In this document: piece after piece, positions 1 to 7,723 of the stretch
How positions within the stretch are numbered: position 1 is the first letter of the stretch
How the letters are laid out: each line of letters starts with the position of its first letter
Assembly: GCF_011682145.1 (NCBI RefSeq)
Contig: NZ_WHJH01000056.1
Location: 1 to 47,599, forward strand
Length of the DNA stretch: 47,599 nt
Source: Massilia mucilaginosa
GTDB taxonomy: Bacteria > Pseudomonadota > Gammaproteobacteria > Burkholderiales > Burkholderiaceae_D
Direction: 5' to 3'
Made by a program: the position numbers and the translations under genes
The notes under the pieces: model-generated
Databases searched by the model: none
Seen by the model: the letters and a program-made list of their open reading frames with translations, nothing else
Told to the model about the DNA's origin: nothing

Positions 1-55
1 TCTTGTCGGACTCGGAAAGCTTGGAAAGGTCGGGACGCGGGAGCTTGTTTGCCAT
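1..55 (-). CDS. Partial ORF, N-terminus only (possible IS66-type transposase)
   Basis: An ATG on the minus strand at 55 opens a frame that runs off the left edge and reads MANKLPRPDLSKLSESDK. Only 18 residues are visible, so no domain can be assigned. The pattern LPxPDLSxLSxxDK resembles the extreme N-terminus of some IS66-family TnpC transposases, but this is a resemblance recalled from the family and not proof. The following 184 bases up to ldhA are AT-rich with no gene seen in them. Confidence 0.3.
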   Translation of the reverse strand, partial: MANKLPRPDLSKLSESDK

Positions 56-239
56 GCCGCTATGATGAACGAAGCGTCCGGCGTTTACAACATGTATATT
101 TCATCGTCACTCAGGCTGAACAGTTACAATCTAAAGAGGGTAAGCCATTCGGCGACATGGGGGTTATTCTTAAGCGCGTCGACACGCCATGAGAATAAAC
201 TGAATATAGCTTATTAACAGCCGCATTTTTACTTGTACA

Positions 240-1241
240 TCATGGTACGACCTCGTTTGCGCAAGACTGCCCGCTAACAAAACACTCAATATTCCCAAAC
301 GTCACCTCCGCAATCTCGCGCATCGCCTCCACAGTAAAGAAGCCCTGGTGCCCGGTCACCAGCACATTCGGAAACGTCAGCAAGCGCTGAAACACATCAT
401 CCTCGATGATATCGCCCGAGCGGTCGTGGAAAAACAGCGATCCTTCCTGCTCATACACATCGATCGCCAGAAACCCCAGCTGGCGCGATTTGAGCGCCTC
501 GATCACGGCCGGCGTATCGATCAGCGCCCCGCGCGAGGTATTGACCAGCATCGCCCCGCGCTTCATGCCGGCCAGGCTGTCGCGGTTGATCATGTGCCGG
601 GTCGCGTCCAGCAGCGGGCAGTGCAGCGAGACGATGTCCGACTCGGCCAGCAAGGTCGGCAGGTCCACCGCCGTTCCCAGCGCGGCAAACTCGGGCGCCG
701 GAAAAGGATCGTGCCCCAGCACGCGGCAGCCGAACCCCTTGAGAATGCGCGCCGTGGCGAGCCCGATCTTGCCGGTGCCGACCACACCCGCCGTCTTTCC
801 GTGCAAATTGCTGCCCAGCAGCCCGTCGAGCGCGAAGTTTCCTTCGCGGACACGCGCATACGCCCGGTGCGTGTTGCGGTTGAGCGTCAGGATCAACGCC
901 AGCGTGTGCTCGGCGACCGCCTCCGGCGAGTAGGCCGGCACGCGCGCGACGAAAAATCCCAGCCGGTGCGCGGCCTCGATATCGACATTGTTAAACCCCG
1001 CGCAACGCATCAGCACCGCGCGCACGCCCAGCTGGTGCAATGCCTCCAGCACCGGTGCATCGAGCCGGTCGTTGACGAATGCGCACACCGCATCGCAGCC
1101 CTGCGCCAGGGCCACCGTATGCAGCGCCAGCGCCGCTTCCTGATATGCGAGCGCGATATGGCGGCGCTCGTCGCGCGCCGCCAGCGCTTCGTCCAGAAAA
1201 CGCCGGTCGTAGGCCTGGGTGCTGAAAATGGCAATTTTCAT
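240..1241 (-). CDS. ldhA: D-lactate dehydrogenase (2-hydroxyacid dehydrogenase)
   Basis: Reduces pyruvate to D-lactate with NADH in the cytoplasm (fermentative LdhA type). The 333-aa length matches the family (E. coli LdhA is 329 aa). Visible hallmarks are the N-terminal MKIAIFSTQAYD, the substrate-domain block RCAGFNNVD, EAVAEHTLALILTLNR, the NAD-binding loop VVGTGKIG, the NTSRG segment with the catalytic Arg, DVYEQEG with the Glu, and VTGHQGFFT with the catalytic His. The C-terminus CANEVVP also matches LdhA. The ATG at 1241 is preceded by a GGGAACC purine stretch. It is divergent from the diguanylate cyclase, with about 160 bp between them. Identification of the family is firm; pyruvate as substrate is inferred from similarity. 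Confidence 0.93.
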   Translation of the reverse strand: MKIAIFSTQAYDRRFLDEALAARDERRHIALAYQEAALALHTVALAQGCDAVCAFVNDRLDAPVLEALHQLGVRAVLMRCAGFNNVDIEAAHRLGFFVARVPAYSPEAVAEHTLALILTLNRNTHRAYARVREGNFALDGLLGSNLHGKTAGVVGTGKIGLATARILKGFGCRVLGHDPFPAPEFAALGTAVDLPTLLAESDIVSLHCPLLDATRHMINRDSLAGMKRGAMLVNTSRGALIDTPAVIEALKSRQLGFLAIDVYEQEGSLFFHDRSGDIIEDDVFQRLLTFPNVLVTGHQGFFTVEAMREIAEVTFGNIECFVSGQSCANEVVP

Positions 1242-1400
1242 GGTGATCGGTTCCCGCTTGATGAAGATGGACCATCATAGCCCGGCCAGGCCGGCATCTC
1301 CACTGCGCGCGCGGATAAATAGAATGCTGCATGGCATGCGCTGTGCGCGCATCAGCACGCGTATGATTGGCTGGCTCCCAACTCATCTTCCGCGCCGCCC

Positions 1401-2588
1401 ATGCTGAAAATCGATCCGGAATTACTGAATAATGCCAGCCTGTCGCCGCACCGGCGCGCCCTGGAGCAGGGATATCGCTGGCTGCGTTTCGAAGACGGGT
1501 TGGAACAGCAATTCCAGGCATTTTATCTGGAGAGCCAAGCCGCGCGCGTGCGCATGGCCGCGTATGTGTGCATTGTCCTGTTTATCATGTTCGTGATTCT
1601 CGACCTGACCACCTTGCCGGCCTTCGTGTCGATCCGCACGGCCAGCATCCGGATCGCGCTGATTATCCCGAGCTTTATCGTGGTGCTGCTGGCCAGCTAT
1701 CGCGCCGCCTGGCGGCCGTATCTTGGAACGGCAGTGTTTTCGGCAGCGCTGGTCACGGGACTGAGCACCGTGGCGGTCATCGGCAGCGCACTCGATGCCG
1801 GCTACCAGATCCCGTACGAAGGCATCTTGCTGGTGGCCTTGTTCATCTACCTGATCGCCTGCCTCGCATGGCGCCGCGCGCTGCTGGCCAATATGGTGAC
1901 CCTGTGCGCCTTCGTGATCATGGAATTCTGGCTGCAAAAGGATGCCCAGGCGCGCTTGTACCAGATCGTCTTCATGTGCGCGGCCAATGGGGTGGGCGCG
2001 TACGGCGCCTACTTCCTCGAACACAGCATCCGCACCACCTTCCTGGTCAATACGCTGCTGCACGAACTGGCCGCGCTCGATGGCCTGACCGGATTATCCA
2101 ACCGGCGCACCCTGAATATCCATCTGGAGCGCGTCTGGCGCCAGGCCCTGCGCGACCGCCAGGCGGTGGCGATCGCGATGATCGATATCGATCATTTCAA
2201 GCGCTACAACGACCGTTATGGACACGCGCGTGGCGACGCGGCCCTGAAAGCGGTGGCCGACGTCATCGCCGCCCAGGCGCGCCGCCCGCTCGACCTGACC
2301 GCGCGCTACGGCGGCGAAGAATTCGCCGTGATCTGGCACAACCCGGTTCCCGGCGAATTGCAGGCCATGGGCGAAGTGCTCACGGCGGCGGTGGCGGCGC
2401 TGCGGATCGAGCATCCCGACAGCGACTCGGGCAGCCTGAGCGTCAGCGTCGGCGTGACGATCGGCCTGCCGTGCGCCGGCGACGATGCCGCGGCCCTGCT
2501 GCGCCTGGCCGATCATGCGCTGTACCAGGCCAAGCACCAGGGCCGCAACCGGGTCGTGGTCAGCGAGCCGGTGGCGGCATTGGTGTAG
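1401..2588 (+). CDS. Membrane-bound diguanylate cyclase (GGDEF domain)
   Basis: Makes cyclic di-GMP from two GTP. The 395-aa protein has a short cytoplasmic N-terminus, about six hydrophobic segments (residues ~50-215) forming an unassigned membrane sensor, then a GGDEF domain (~225-390). Visible active-site features: DGLTGLSNRR at the domain start, the metal-binding MIDIDHFKRYND, and the signature RYGGEEF. An allosteric I-site RxxD (RPLD) lies five residues before GGEEF, so product inhibition is expected. SVSVGVT and LLRLADHALYQAKHQGRNR complete the domain. It looks catalytically competent. The signal sensed is unknown. An EAL phosphodiesterase lies elsewhere in the window, at 28 kb. Confidence 0.9.
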   Translation: MLKIDPELLNNASLSPHRRALEQGYRWLRFEDGLEQQFQAFYLESQAARVRMAAYVCIVLFIMFVILDLTTLPAFVSIRTASIRIALIIPSFIVVLLASYRAAWRPYLGTAVFSAALVTGLSTVAVIGSALDAGYQIPYEGILLVALFIYLIACLAWRRALLANMVTLCAFVIMEFWLQKDAQARLYQIVFMCAANGVGAYGAYFLEHSIRTTFLVNTLLHELAALDGLTGLSNRRTLNIHLERVWRQALRDRQAVAIAMIDIDHFKRYNDRYGHARGDAALKAVADVIAAQARRPLDLTARYGGEEFAVIWHNPVPGELQAMGEVLTAAVAALRIEHPDSDSGSLSVSVGVTIGLPCAGDDAAALLRLADHALYQAKHQGRNRVVVSEPVAALV

Positions 2589-2707
2589 CGAAGAAAAGAC
2601 ACAATCCATCCGGCAACTGCCTGTTTAAGCGACCCTTGAGCGGATATGTTTACCGCAATTACTTTTTGTTATAGTGTCGGCATTATTTAATCAGCGGAGA
2701 TTTGCAC

Positions 2708-3124
2708 ATGAATGGAGCAGGCGGAACCAGCGGCGGCACGGGGCAGTTTTTTCTCGGCCTGATCATGATGTGCGGCGGCTTCTATTTACTGCTTAACGGG
2801 ATCGTGGTCAGTTCGAGTTTCGGATTCAGTTCGCGCCTGTTCGGCTTCGGTTCCGGATTCGGTATCAGCGGCGGCATGATCATGATCCCGATGATGATCG
2901 GGATCGGGATGGTTTTCTATAATTCGAAGAATTACCTTGGCTGGCTGATTGCCTTATGTTCGTTCGCGGCGCTGATTTTCGGCGTGATTTCGTCGGTCAG
3001 CATGAGCCTGCGCACGATGTCGGCCTTCGAATTGATCTGCATCCTGGTGCTGGCGATCGGCGGACTCGGTTTGTTCCTGCGCTCGCTCAAGCCGGCGCAG
3101 CCTGCACCGCCGCGCGGCCAATAA
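2708..3124 (+). CDS. Small Gly/Met-rich membrane protein, function unknown
   Basis: I do not recognise the family. The ATG at 2708 is favoured over an upstream TTG (2702) because a GGAG motif at 2696-2699 sits at good spacing. The 138-aa product has about four hydrophobic segments: FFLGLIMMCGGFYLLL, a Gly/Phe-rich stretch, MIMIPMMIGIGMVFY, and two near the C-terminus (LGWLIALCSFAALIFGVI and ELICILVLAIGGLGLFL). The tail is Pro-rich and cytoplasmic-looking. It is the first plus-strand gene before the Ser-rich protein, DUF2491 and PspA-like genes. It is separated from them by the oppositely oriented CII-like gene, so a functional link to that cluster is inference from position. Confidence 0.75.
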   Translation: MNGAGGTSGGTGQFFLGLIMMCGGFYLLLNGIVVSSSFGFSSRLFGFGSGFGISGGMIMIPMMIGIGMVFYNSKNYLGWLIALCSFAALIFGVISSVSMSLRTMSAFELICILVLAIGGLGLFLRSLKPAQPAPPRGQ

Positions 3125-3131
3125 CGCGGCG

Positions 3132-3155
3132 GCCATGCGCATCATGGCGCATGGC
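3132..3155. terminator. Hairpin between convergent genes
   Basis: Perfect 9-bp arms GCCATGCGC / GCGCATGGC with a 6-base loop lie just after the stop codon of the membrane protein and just before the end of the convergent CII-like gene. There is no U-tract, so a bidirectional transcription or mRNA-end structure is inferred rather than shown. Confidence 0.4.
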
Positions 3156-3163
3156 TCCCCGCA

Positions 3164-3649
3164 TCAGCCCGCGCCGGTACGCATGCGCAAGCGCGCGCGC
3201 CAGGCCCCCAGGGCCGATAAGGCAGAATGAAATTCGCGCTCGATCAGGTCCGCTTCTGCGCTGGTGACGACGCCATCCATCAGCGCCTCCGACACGGCTT
3301 CGGCCACGGCTCCGACTTCGCTCATGACCCGGCACACCGTCTGCGACAGGTCGTCGCGGCCTACCTGTTCCGGTTGCGGCACGATGAAGGCGGCCATGCC
3401 GTGCCGGTTCAGCAAGGCATGCAGCGGCATCATCGCTTCCTGCACGCCGGCCTTGTGGCAATGCTCGACGATGATGGAAACTTCCTCGAACGAGGGGTAA
3501 TGTGATGAAATGGTGGGCGAGAGCTTGTTGCGCAGCACATTGGCGGAAATGCCGATGTCCTTGGCCAGCATCTCCAGGCCGCCGGGATAGCGGCGCGCCA
3601 CGCTGTACAGCGCATCGTGCTGGTTCATGTCCAGATATTTACGAGTCAT
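3164..3649 (-). CDS. Phage regulatory CII-like protein
   Basis: The 161-aa protein resembles the 'phage regulatory protein CII' family (CP76-like, PF06892): an N-terminal helical DNA-binding-like region (DALYSVARRYPGGLEMLAKDIGISANVLRNKLSP) followed by YPSFEEVSIIVEHC and a C-terminal helical part. In phages this family acts in transcriptional control of the lysis/lysogeny switch. Here no other phage gene is visible, so it is either a domesticated regulator or a prophage relic. An alternative start is the Met eight residues in (3628). It is divergent from the Ser-rich gene, so it may regulate itself and that neighbour; a GGTAAA/TTTACC inverted repeat abuts its start codon. Family call fairly secure; role inferred. 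Confidence 0.72.
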   Translation of the reverse strand: MTRKYLDMNQHDALYSVARRYPGGLEMLAKDIGISANVLRNKLSPTISSHYPSFEEVSIIVEHCHKAGVQEAMMPLHALLNRHGMAAFIVPQPEQVGRDDLSQTVCRVMSEVGAVAEAVSEALMDGVVTSAEADLIEREFHSALSALGAWRARLRMRTGAG

Positions 3650-3672
3650 GGTAAATCTTGCCTTTTTTTACC
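3650..3672. promoter_or_regulatory. Candidate operator: GGTAAA-N11-TTTACC inverted repeat
   Basis: Directly upstream of the CII-like start codon, GGTAAA (3650-3655) and TTTACC (3667-3672) form an inverted repeat in the 84-bp divergent intergenic region shared with the Ser-rich protein gene. Placement suits an autoregulatory site, but the arms are short and no second copy was seen. Confidence 0.22.
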
Positions 3673-3733
3673 GGTGCATGCGCAGCCGATGTGCTGTTAT
3701 GCTTCTTTCAACCTTCAATCCGGCCAAATAAAA

Positions 3734-4840
3734 ATGAAGTCAACTCAGATTATGTTGCTGCTGGCTCTGCTGCTACCCGCCGCAACCACGGTCACGGCCG
3801 CAGCGAAGCCGTCGTCAAGTTCGAGTTCGCGCTCGAGCTCCAGCTCGAGCTCGTTCAAGAGTGGATTTTCCTCCCAAAAATCCAGTCCTACAAGTAGCAA
3901 TCGGTCAACATCGTCGAGGAACTCGTCGTTTGGCTCGTTCGGCAGCCGTTCGTCGTCGGCGTCTTCGCCGCCGCCGGCGCCACCCCAGCGCTCCGGGTCG
4001 TCGTGGTCGCAGCGCTCGCAAGAGAGCGCGCCGCCACCGCAAAGATCGGGTTCGTCGTGGTCGCAGCGCTCGCAAGAGAGTGCGCCGCCGCAAAGGTCGG
4101 GTTCGGCATGGTCGCAGGGCAGCACGGCCGAGTCGGGCGCTGCGGAGAAGAAGAGTTCGTACGGTGGTTTCGGTTCCTTCGGCGGGGCGCCTGCGCGGCA
4201 GGACGGCGGCGCCCAGCCAGTGCAGCAGAAGCCGGGTTCGGTGCTGTCGCAACGCTTGAACAAGGGTAACGCCGAAGCGAATGCCTTGCGCACGCTGGAG
4301 GCGCGCCGGGCGGCGGAGCAGGCGGCGAATGCGCCGCGCGATATGCGGCCGGTGCCGCCGATCCAGCCAGGCGGGCAGTACGGATCGGGTAATGCGGGCC
4401 AGTATGGGAATACGAACAGCGGGCAGAATGCGGGGCAATACGGCGGCCAGTACAACGGCAACCGGAATGGCCAATATAACGGCAACTCGATGCCGGCGCC
4501 GATTATCGTGCCGCAGAATGGCAATAGCGGCATGGGCAGTGCGATCCTGGGGTTTTTACTGGGCCGCGCGACGTCCAATTCGCATGCGCATACCGGTTAT
4601 CCGGGCAATACGAACAATAGCGGCATGGTCGGCGCCACGCCGGGCGGCAGCGCCAGTATTCCCGCTCCGGCGGGAACGGTCGAGGCGCCGCCGGAACGCT
4701 CGCTCGGTAAATCGCTGTTGCGCACGTTTGTGTGGCTGGTGATTCTCTCGGTACTCGGCTGGATCGCTTATCTGGGATGGAAGTTTTTAAGGCGCGGCAA
4801 AGCGCCGAGCACCGCAAACTATTCTTTTGATCGGAATTGA
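3734..4840 (+). CDS. Secreted/membrane-anchored Ser-rich low-complexity protein
   Basis: Start taken at the ATG at 3734 because it opens a clear signal peptide (MKSTQIMLLLALLLPAATTVTA). A longer in-frame extension would bury it. The mature 368-aa chain has a poly-Ser region (~residues 27-80), then tandem 17-18-residue repeats QRSGSSWSQRSQESAPP, a Gly/Asn/Gln/Tyr-rich stretch (GQYG, NGQYNGN units), a short hydrophobic segment (GSAILGFLLGRA), and a C-terminal membrane helix (FVWLVILSVLGWIAYLGWKFL) followed by basic residues. Topology is therefore probably exported, with a C-terminal anchor. No enzymatic domain is visible. It stops two bases before the DUF2491 gene starts, implying co-transcription. 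Family not recognised. Confidence 0.75.
   Translation: MKSTQIMLLLALLLPAATTVTAAAKPSSSSSSRSSSSSSSFKSGFSSQKSSPTSSNRSTSSRNSSFGSFGSRSSSASSPPPAPPQRSGSSWSQRSQESAPPPQRSGSSWSQRSQESAPPQRSGSAWSQGSTAESGAAEKKSSYGGFGSFGGAPARQDGGAQPVQQKPGSVLSQRLNKGNAEANALRTLEARRAAEQAANAPRDMRPVPPIQPGGQYGSGNAGQYGNTNSGQNAGQYGGQYNGNRNGQYNGNSMPAPIIVPQNGNSGMGSAILGFLLGRATSNSHAHTGYPGNTNNSGMVGATPGGSASIPAPAGTVEAPPERSLGKSLLRTFVWLVILSVLGWIAYLGWKFLRRGKAPSTANYSFDRN
3986..4130 (+). repeat. In-frame tandem repeat in the Ser-rich gene
   Basis: Two nearly identical units (54 bp at 3986-4039 and 51 bp at 4040-4090), plus a degenerate third, encode QRSGSSWSQRSQESAPP(P). The lengths are multiples of three, so copy-number change would keep the frame. 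Confidence 0.8.
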
Positions 4841-4841
4841 G

Positions 4842-5630
4842 ATGGGCTGGAAGAACGCATTCGATTATATGCGCGGCATTGCCGGCAACCATGGCGCCGA
4901 TGGCAAAGCGCGGCGCGAAGACGATGGCTTGCCGATGGGCGCGCGCATCGGCGGCATGCTCAAGCTGCAGATGTCGCCCCTGATCCGGGCCCAGGCCAAC
5001 GGCTCGCTGATCGCCATGCCGCGCGACGCCGATACCCTGATCCAGGCGGTATCGCAGATCAAGCTCAATCTGGCGGGCGGGCTGTATCGGTATTACCTGG
5101 CCAAGGGCGACGATGACGCCAAGGAAAAGTTTTTACAGCTGTACGCCGATGAAAAAGGCCAGGTCGCCGAGATCATGTACTGCACCCAGCTGGCCCGGGT
5201 GATTCCGGAAACGGAGGAAGACCAGGACGCCTATACCGGGCGCGCCGGTTTCGGCCTGGGCGACCAGACTTATACCTTGTGGCGCGAGCAGCTCGATGAT
5301 GTCGGCCTGTCCGACGACGAACTGGCCACGGTCTTCGGCGACAGCGACCGCCTCGATTATGTGCGCGATGCGGGCGACCGCAACGCCAGTTTTGTCAGTC
5401 CGTTCACGGGCACCGAAACCCGGATCGACGACGCCGGCGGCGCCAACGGGCTCAAGCAGGAAATGTATTTCATGCCGTACGTGCGCGAATTGCCGGGCGG
5501 CGGCAGCGAATTTTTGCTGATCACCACGGAGATTCTCTCCAGCGTGAATGGCGATCACTCGAAACGCGGTATCCATGTCGATTTCGTCATTGGCTTACCG
5601 GTGGAGCAAGAACGGGTCGTTATCCAGTAA
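4842..5630 (+). CDS. DUF2491 family protein (YjfK-like)
   Basis: The 262-aa soluble protein matches the DUF2491/YjfK family: GLPMGARIGGMLKLQMSPLIRAQANGSLIAMP near the N-terminus, then YRYYLAKGDDDAKEKFLQLY and GQVAEIMYCTQLARVIPETEEDQDAYTG, and a C-terminal EFLLITTEI block. In E. coli, yjfK lies next to the PspA-like yjfJ, and the same pairing is seen here with the next gene 45 bp downstream. The ATG at 4842 follows the upstream stop by one base, with GGAATTGAG as a plausible ribosome site. The biochemical role of DUF2491 is not established; the neighbourhood suggests a membrane-maintenance function. Confidence 0.85.
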   Translation: MGWKNAFDYMRGIAGNHGADGKARREDDGLPMGARIGGMLKLQMSPLIRAQANGSLIAMPRDADTLIQAVSQIKLNLAGGLYRYYLAKGDDDAKEKFLQLYADEKGQVAEIMYCTQLARVIPETEEDQDAYTGRAGFGLGDQTYTLWREQLDDVGLSDDELATVFGDSDRLDYVRDAGDRNASFVSPFTGTETRIDDAGGANGLKQEMYFMPYVRELPGGGSEFLLITTEILSSVNGDHSKRGIHVDFVIGLPVEQERVVIQ

Positions 5631-5675
5631 CGGTTCGGTAAAGGCAGTTTTACTTAACAACGAAAGGGATTCAAG

Positions 5676-6440
5676 ATGAGCAATGCAAGTGGATGGGGAC
5701 TGACGGCGCGTTTGATTTCGAAGCACTTCGGCGTGCTGGGCGACCGTATATCGTCAGCGATCGCCAATTTTGACCCTGAAACGGCGACCGAAGCCGACCG
5801 CGACCGCCTGGCGGACACCCTGCGCGCCACCGCGCAAGTGCTGGCATCGGCGCGTTCCTCTTTCGAGAAGGAACACAAGGACGTGGTCAGCCTGCGCGAA
5901 CTGATCGCCAACGACGAAAAAGCCACGGCAACCTTGGCTGAGCGTCTGGCCGCCGGCAAGATTTCGGAAGCCACCGTCACCATGTTCTGCGACGAACTCG
6001 AAGCGAACAAGAGCCGCCTGCCGCAAGAAATCCAGGAAGAAGCCGACGCCAAGGCGTACATGGACGAGCTGCAAAAGATCATCGACGCGCTGTCCAAGCA
6101 GCTCGCCGAGTTCGACGCCCAGGCCAAGAAAGCGCTGCAGCAGCTGGCAGCGGCCCAGGCGCAGAAGGATCTGCAATCGATGCGCGCCGAGCGCCAGAGC
6201 CAATTGGCTGGCCTGACCGGCATGAAAGGCAATTCGACCGCCTTGAATGCCCTGACGCGCCGCGCCCAGGAAGTGAGCAACGAAGCCGAAGGCATGCGCA
6301 TCGTCGCCGACATCGGCCAGAAGCCGCTCGACCAGGCTGCGGAAATCGATGCGATCCGCAAATCGGTGCAGAACGATACCAGTGGCGAAACGGCCCTGCA
6401 ACGCCTGCAGCGCCTGTCGGGTAAACCCGCCGCCGCATAA
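5676..6440 (+). CDS. PspA/IM30-like coiled-coil protein (YjfJ-like)
   Basis: A 254-aa, almost wholly helical protein of the PspA/IM30 family, whose members oligomerise on the inner face of the cytoplasmic membrane and protect it under stress. The N-terminus (GWGLTARLISKHFGVLGDRISSAIANFDPETATEADRDRL) is the likely membrane-contact helix. Residues ~60-180 carry long heptad-like charged stretches (coiled coil), and the C-terminus is flexible. A ribosome site AAAGGGA precedes the ATG. It sits 45 bp after the DUF2491 gene, as yjfJ and yjfK cluster in E. coli, and is followed by a strong terminator. Role as an envelope-stress effector is inference from the family. Confidence 0.85.
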   Translation: MSNASGWGLTARLISKHFGVLGDRISSAIANFDPETATEADRDRLADTLRATAQVLASARSSFEKEHKDVVSLRELIANDEKATATLAERLAAGKISEATVTMFCDELEANKSRLPQEIQEEADAKAYMDELQKIIDALSKQLAEFDAQAKKALQQLAAAQAQKDLQSMRAERQSQLAGLTGMKGNSTALNALTRRAQEVSNEAEGMRIVADIGQKPLDQAAEIDAIRKSVQNDTSGETALQRLQRLSGKPAAA

Positions 6441-6488
6441 GCGTCGGGCCAGCCGGCTGCCATGCGCATGGAGCTTGCGGCAGACATG

Positions 6489-6516
6489 AAAACGGCCTCT
6501 TTCGAGGCCGTTTTTT
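6489..6516. terminator. Rho-independent terminator
   Basis: Perfect stem AAAACGGCCTC / GAGGCCGTTTT with a TTTC loop and a T-run. It closes the Ser-rich/DUF2491/PspA operon on the plus strand. The A-run on the left means it can also serve the convergent phospholipase gene. Confidence 0.93.
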
Positions 6517-6537
6517 ATACTGCTACCAAAGCGCGCA

Positions 6538-7629
6538 TCAGAAATCGACGGTAAAACCGGCGCCGACCGAGCGCTGCGAATAGTTATAGTCGACCAGGCT
6601 TTGTCCGTAGCCCGAAAACACCTGCACATAGCCCTTCAGATTGGTCGCCAGCGGATACGCCACGGCAGCCTGGATCGCGCCATGATCGGTCGACATATTC
6701 CGGCGCGCCATGATCGAATACTCGTAGCCATCCTTGCGATAACTGGCGCGCACGTCGCCGCGCGCCAGGTAATCGGTGATGTCCGGATTGTCGTTGTTCG
6801 ACTTGGCGTTATCCAGGCGGCGCCACAGGCGCGCGGTCAGCGCGAAATTGCCGTTATCGACACCGACTTCGGTATACAGCCGGTTCCAGCTGCGCGACAG
6901 CGTCGAGGTTTGCCCGTTCGACTGGTGAATCAGGCCAAAATTGACGAAACGCAGATTCATGCCGCCGAACGATTTATTGATCGGCACCACCGCCATGATT
7001 TCAGGCTGGTAGTTGGTTTCGCGGAACGGGCTCGAGGCTGCGCGGTTGTACGCCTGCCAGAAACTCTGCTGGGTGTAGCCGAGCCAGATATCGACCGGCA
7101 AGCCGGCGACTTTCTCGGCTGCCTTCATTTTCAGGCTGAGCTGATAGGTCAGCTCGACGCGCTTGGTTTTCAGGCCGGACGGGGTGAATTCGCGGTACGG
7201 CGCGTCGTTCGAGGAGCTGCTGTAATTGGCCACCAGCAGGTAGTTTTCGCGGTGCGGACGCACGGCAAAGGTACCGCGGCGCGACGCATCGCTCAGTTCC
7301 CACAACTGCTCCAGGCGCGAAATCGGCGTTTCCGGCGGCGCCGGGGTGTTGGATGCCACCGCCGGGATCGGCTTGGCTGGCTCGGCGGCGGTCGCTGCCG
7401 CTGCCGCCCTCTTGACCGGGTCGACGGCGACGGTGGCGTCCGGCGTTGGATTGCCGGCAACGGTCTCGGCCGTGGCGGCCTTGGTCAGCGTGTCGAAACA
7501 TCCCAGTCGCGCGCTCGGGTCGCCAAGCACGGAGCAGCGCAGCATTTGCTGTTCGAGCTCGCCGGCCTGGGCGACGCCGGCGGAAATGAAGAGGGTGGTC
7601 AGGAGGAGGGGCAGTCGGGCGGCGTGCAT
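6538..7629 (-). CDS. pldA: Outer-membrane phospholipase A (OMPLA)
   Basis: Hydrolyses phospholipids at the cell surface as a calcium-dependent outer-membrane beta-barrel. The 363-aa protein has a signal peptide (cleavage likely after VAQA), a ~90-residue Ala/Pro-rich periplasmic extension, and the barrel. Catalytic residues are visible: the His-Ser pair in GLIHQSNGQ and the Asn in FRETNYQPE. IWLGYTQQSFWQ is a family signature, and the chain ends in Phe as barrel proteins do. The N-terminal extension, with CSVLGDPSARLGCFDTL, is longer than in E. coli PldA and common in betaproteobacterial members. Convergent with the PspA-like gene. Confidence 0.92.
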   Translation of the reverse strand: MHAARLPLLLTTLFISAGVAQAGELEQQMLRCSVLGDPSARLGCFDTLTKAATAETVAGNPTPDATVAVDPVKRAAAAATAAEPAKPIPAVASNTPAPPETPISRLEQLWELSDASRRGTFAVRPHRENYLLVANYSSSSNDAPYREFTPSGLKTKRVELTYQLSLKMKAAEKVAGLPVDIWLGYTQQSFWQAYNRAASSPFRETNYQPEIMAVVPINKSFGGMNLRFVNFGLIHQSNGQTSTLSRSWNRLYTEVGVDNGNFALTARLWRRLDNAKSNNDNPDITDYLARGDVRASYRKDGYEYSIMARRNMSTDHGAIQAAVAYPLATNLKGYVQVFSGYGQSLVDYNYSQRSVGAGFTVDF

Positions 7630-7723
7630 GTAGTGATGTTTCTAAAATGACAAAAAGGTGGTTACTGTAGCGCAAGATGAGAAAAGATGTCGCGCTGCAT
7701 GTATTGATGCGTGTAAAACGGAC

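Noticed and set aside
140-180. IS66 terminal inverted repeat (GTAAGC motif)
   Set aside because: The match is a few bases only and no partner repeat is in the window.
3164-3649. Intact prophage around the CII-like gene
   Set aside because: No integrase, structural or lysis genes occur anywhere nearby, so only the isolated regulator is reported.
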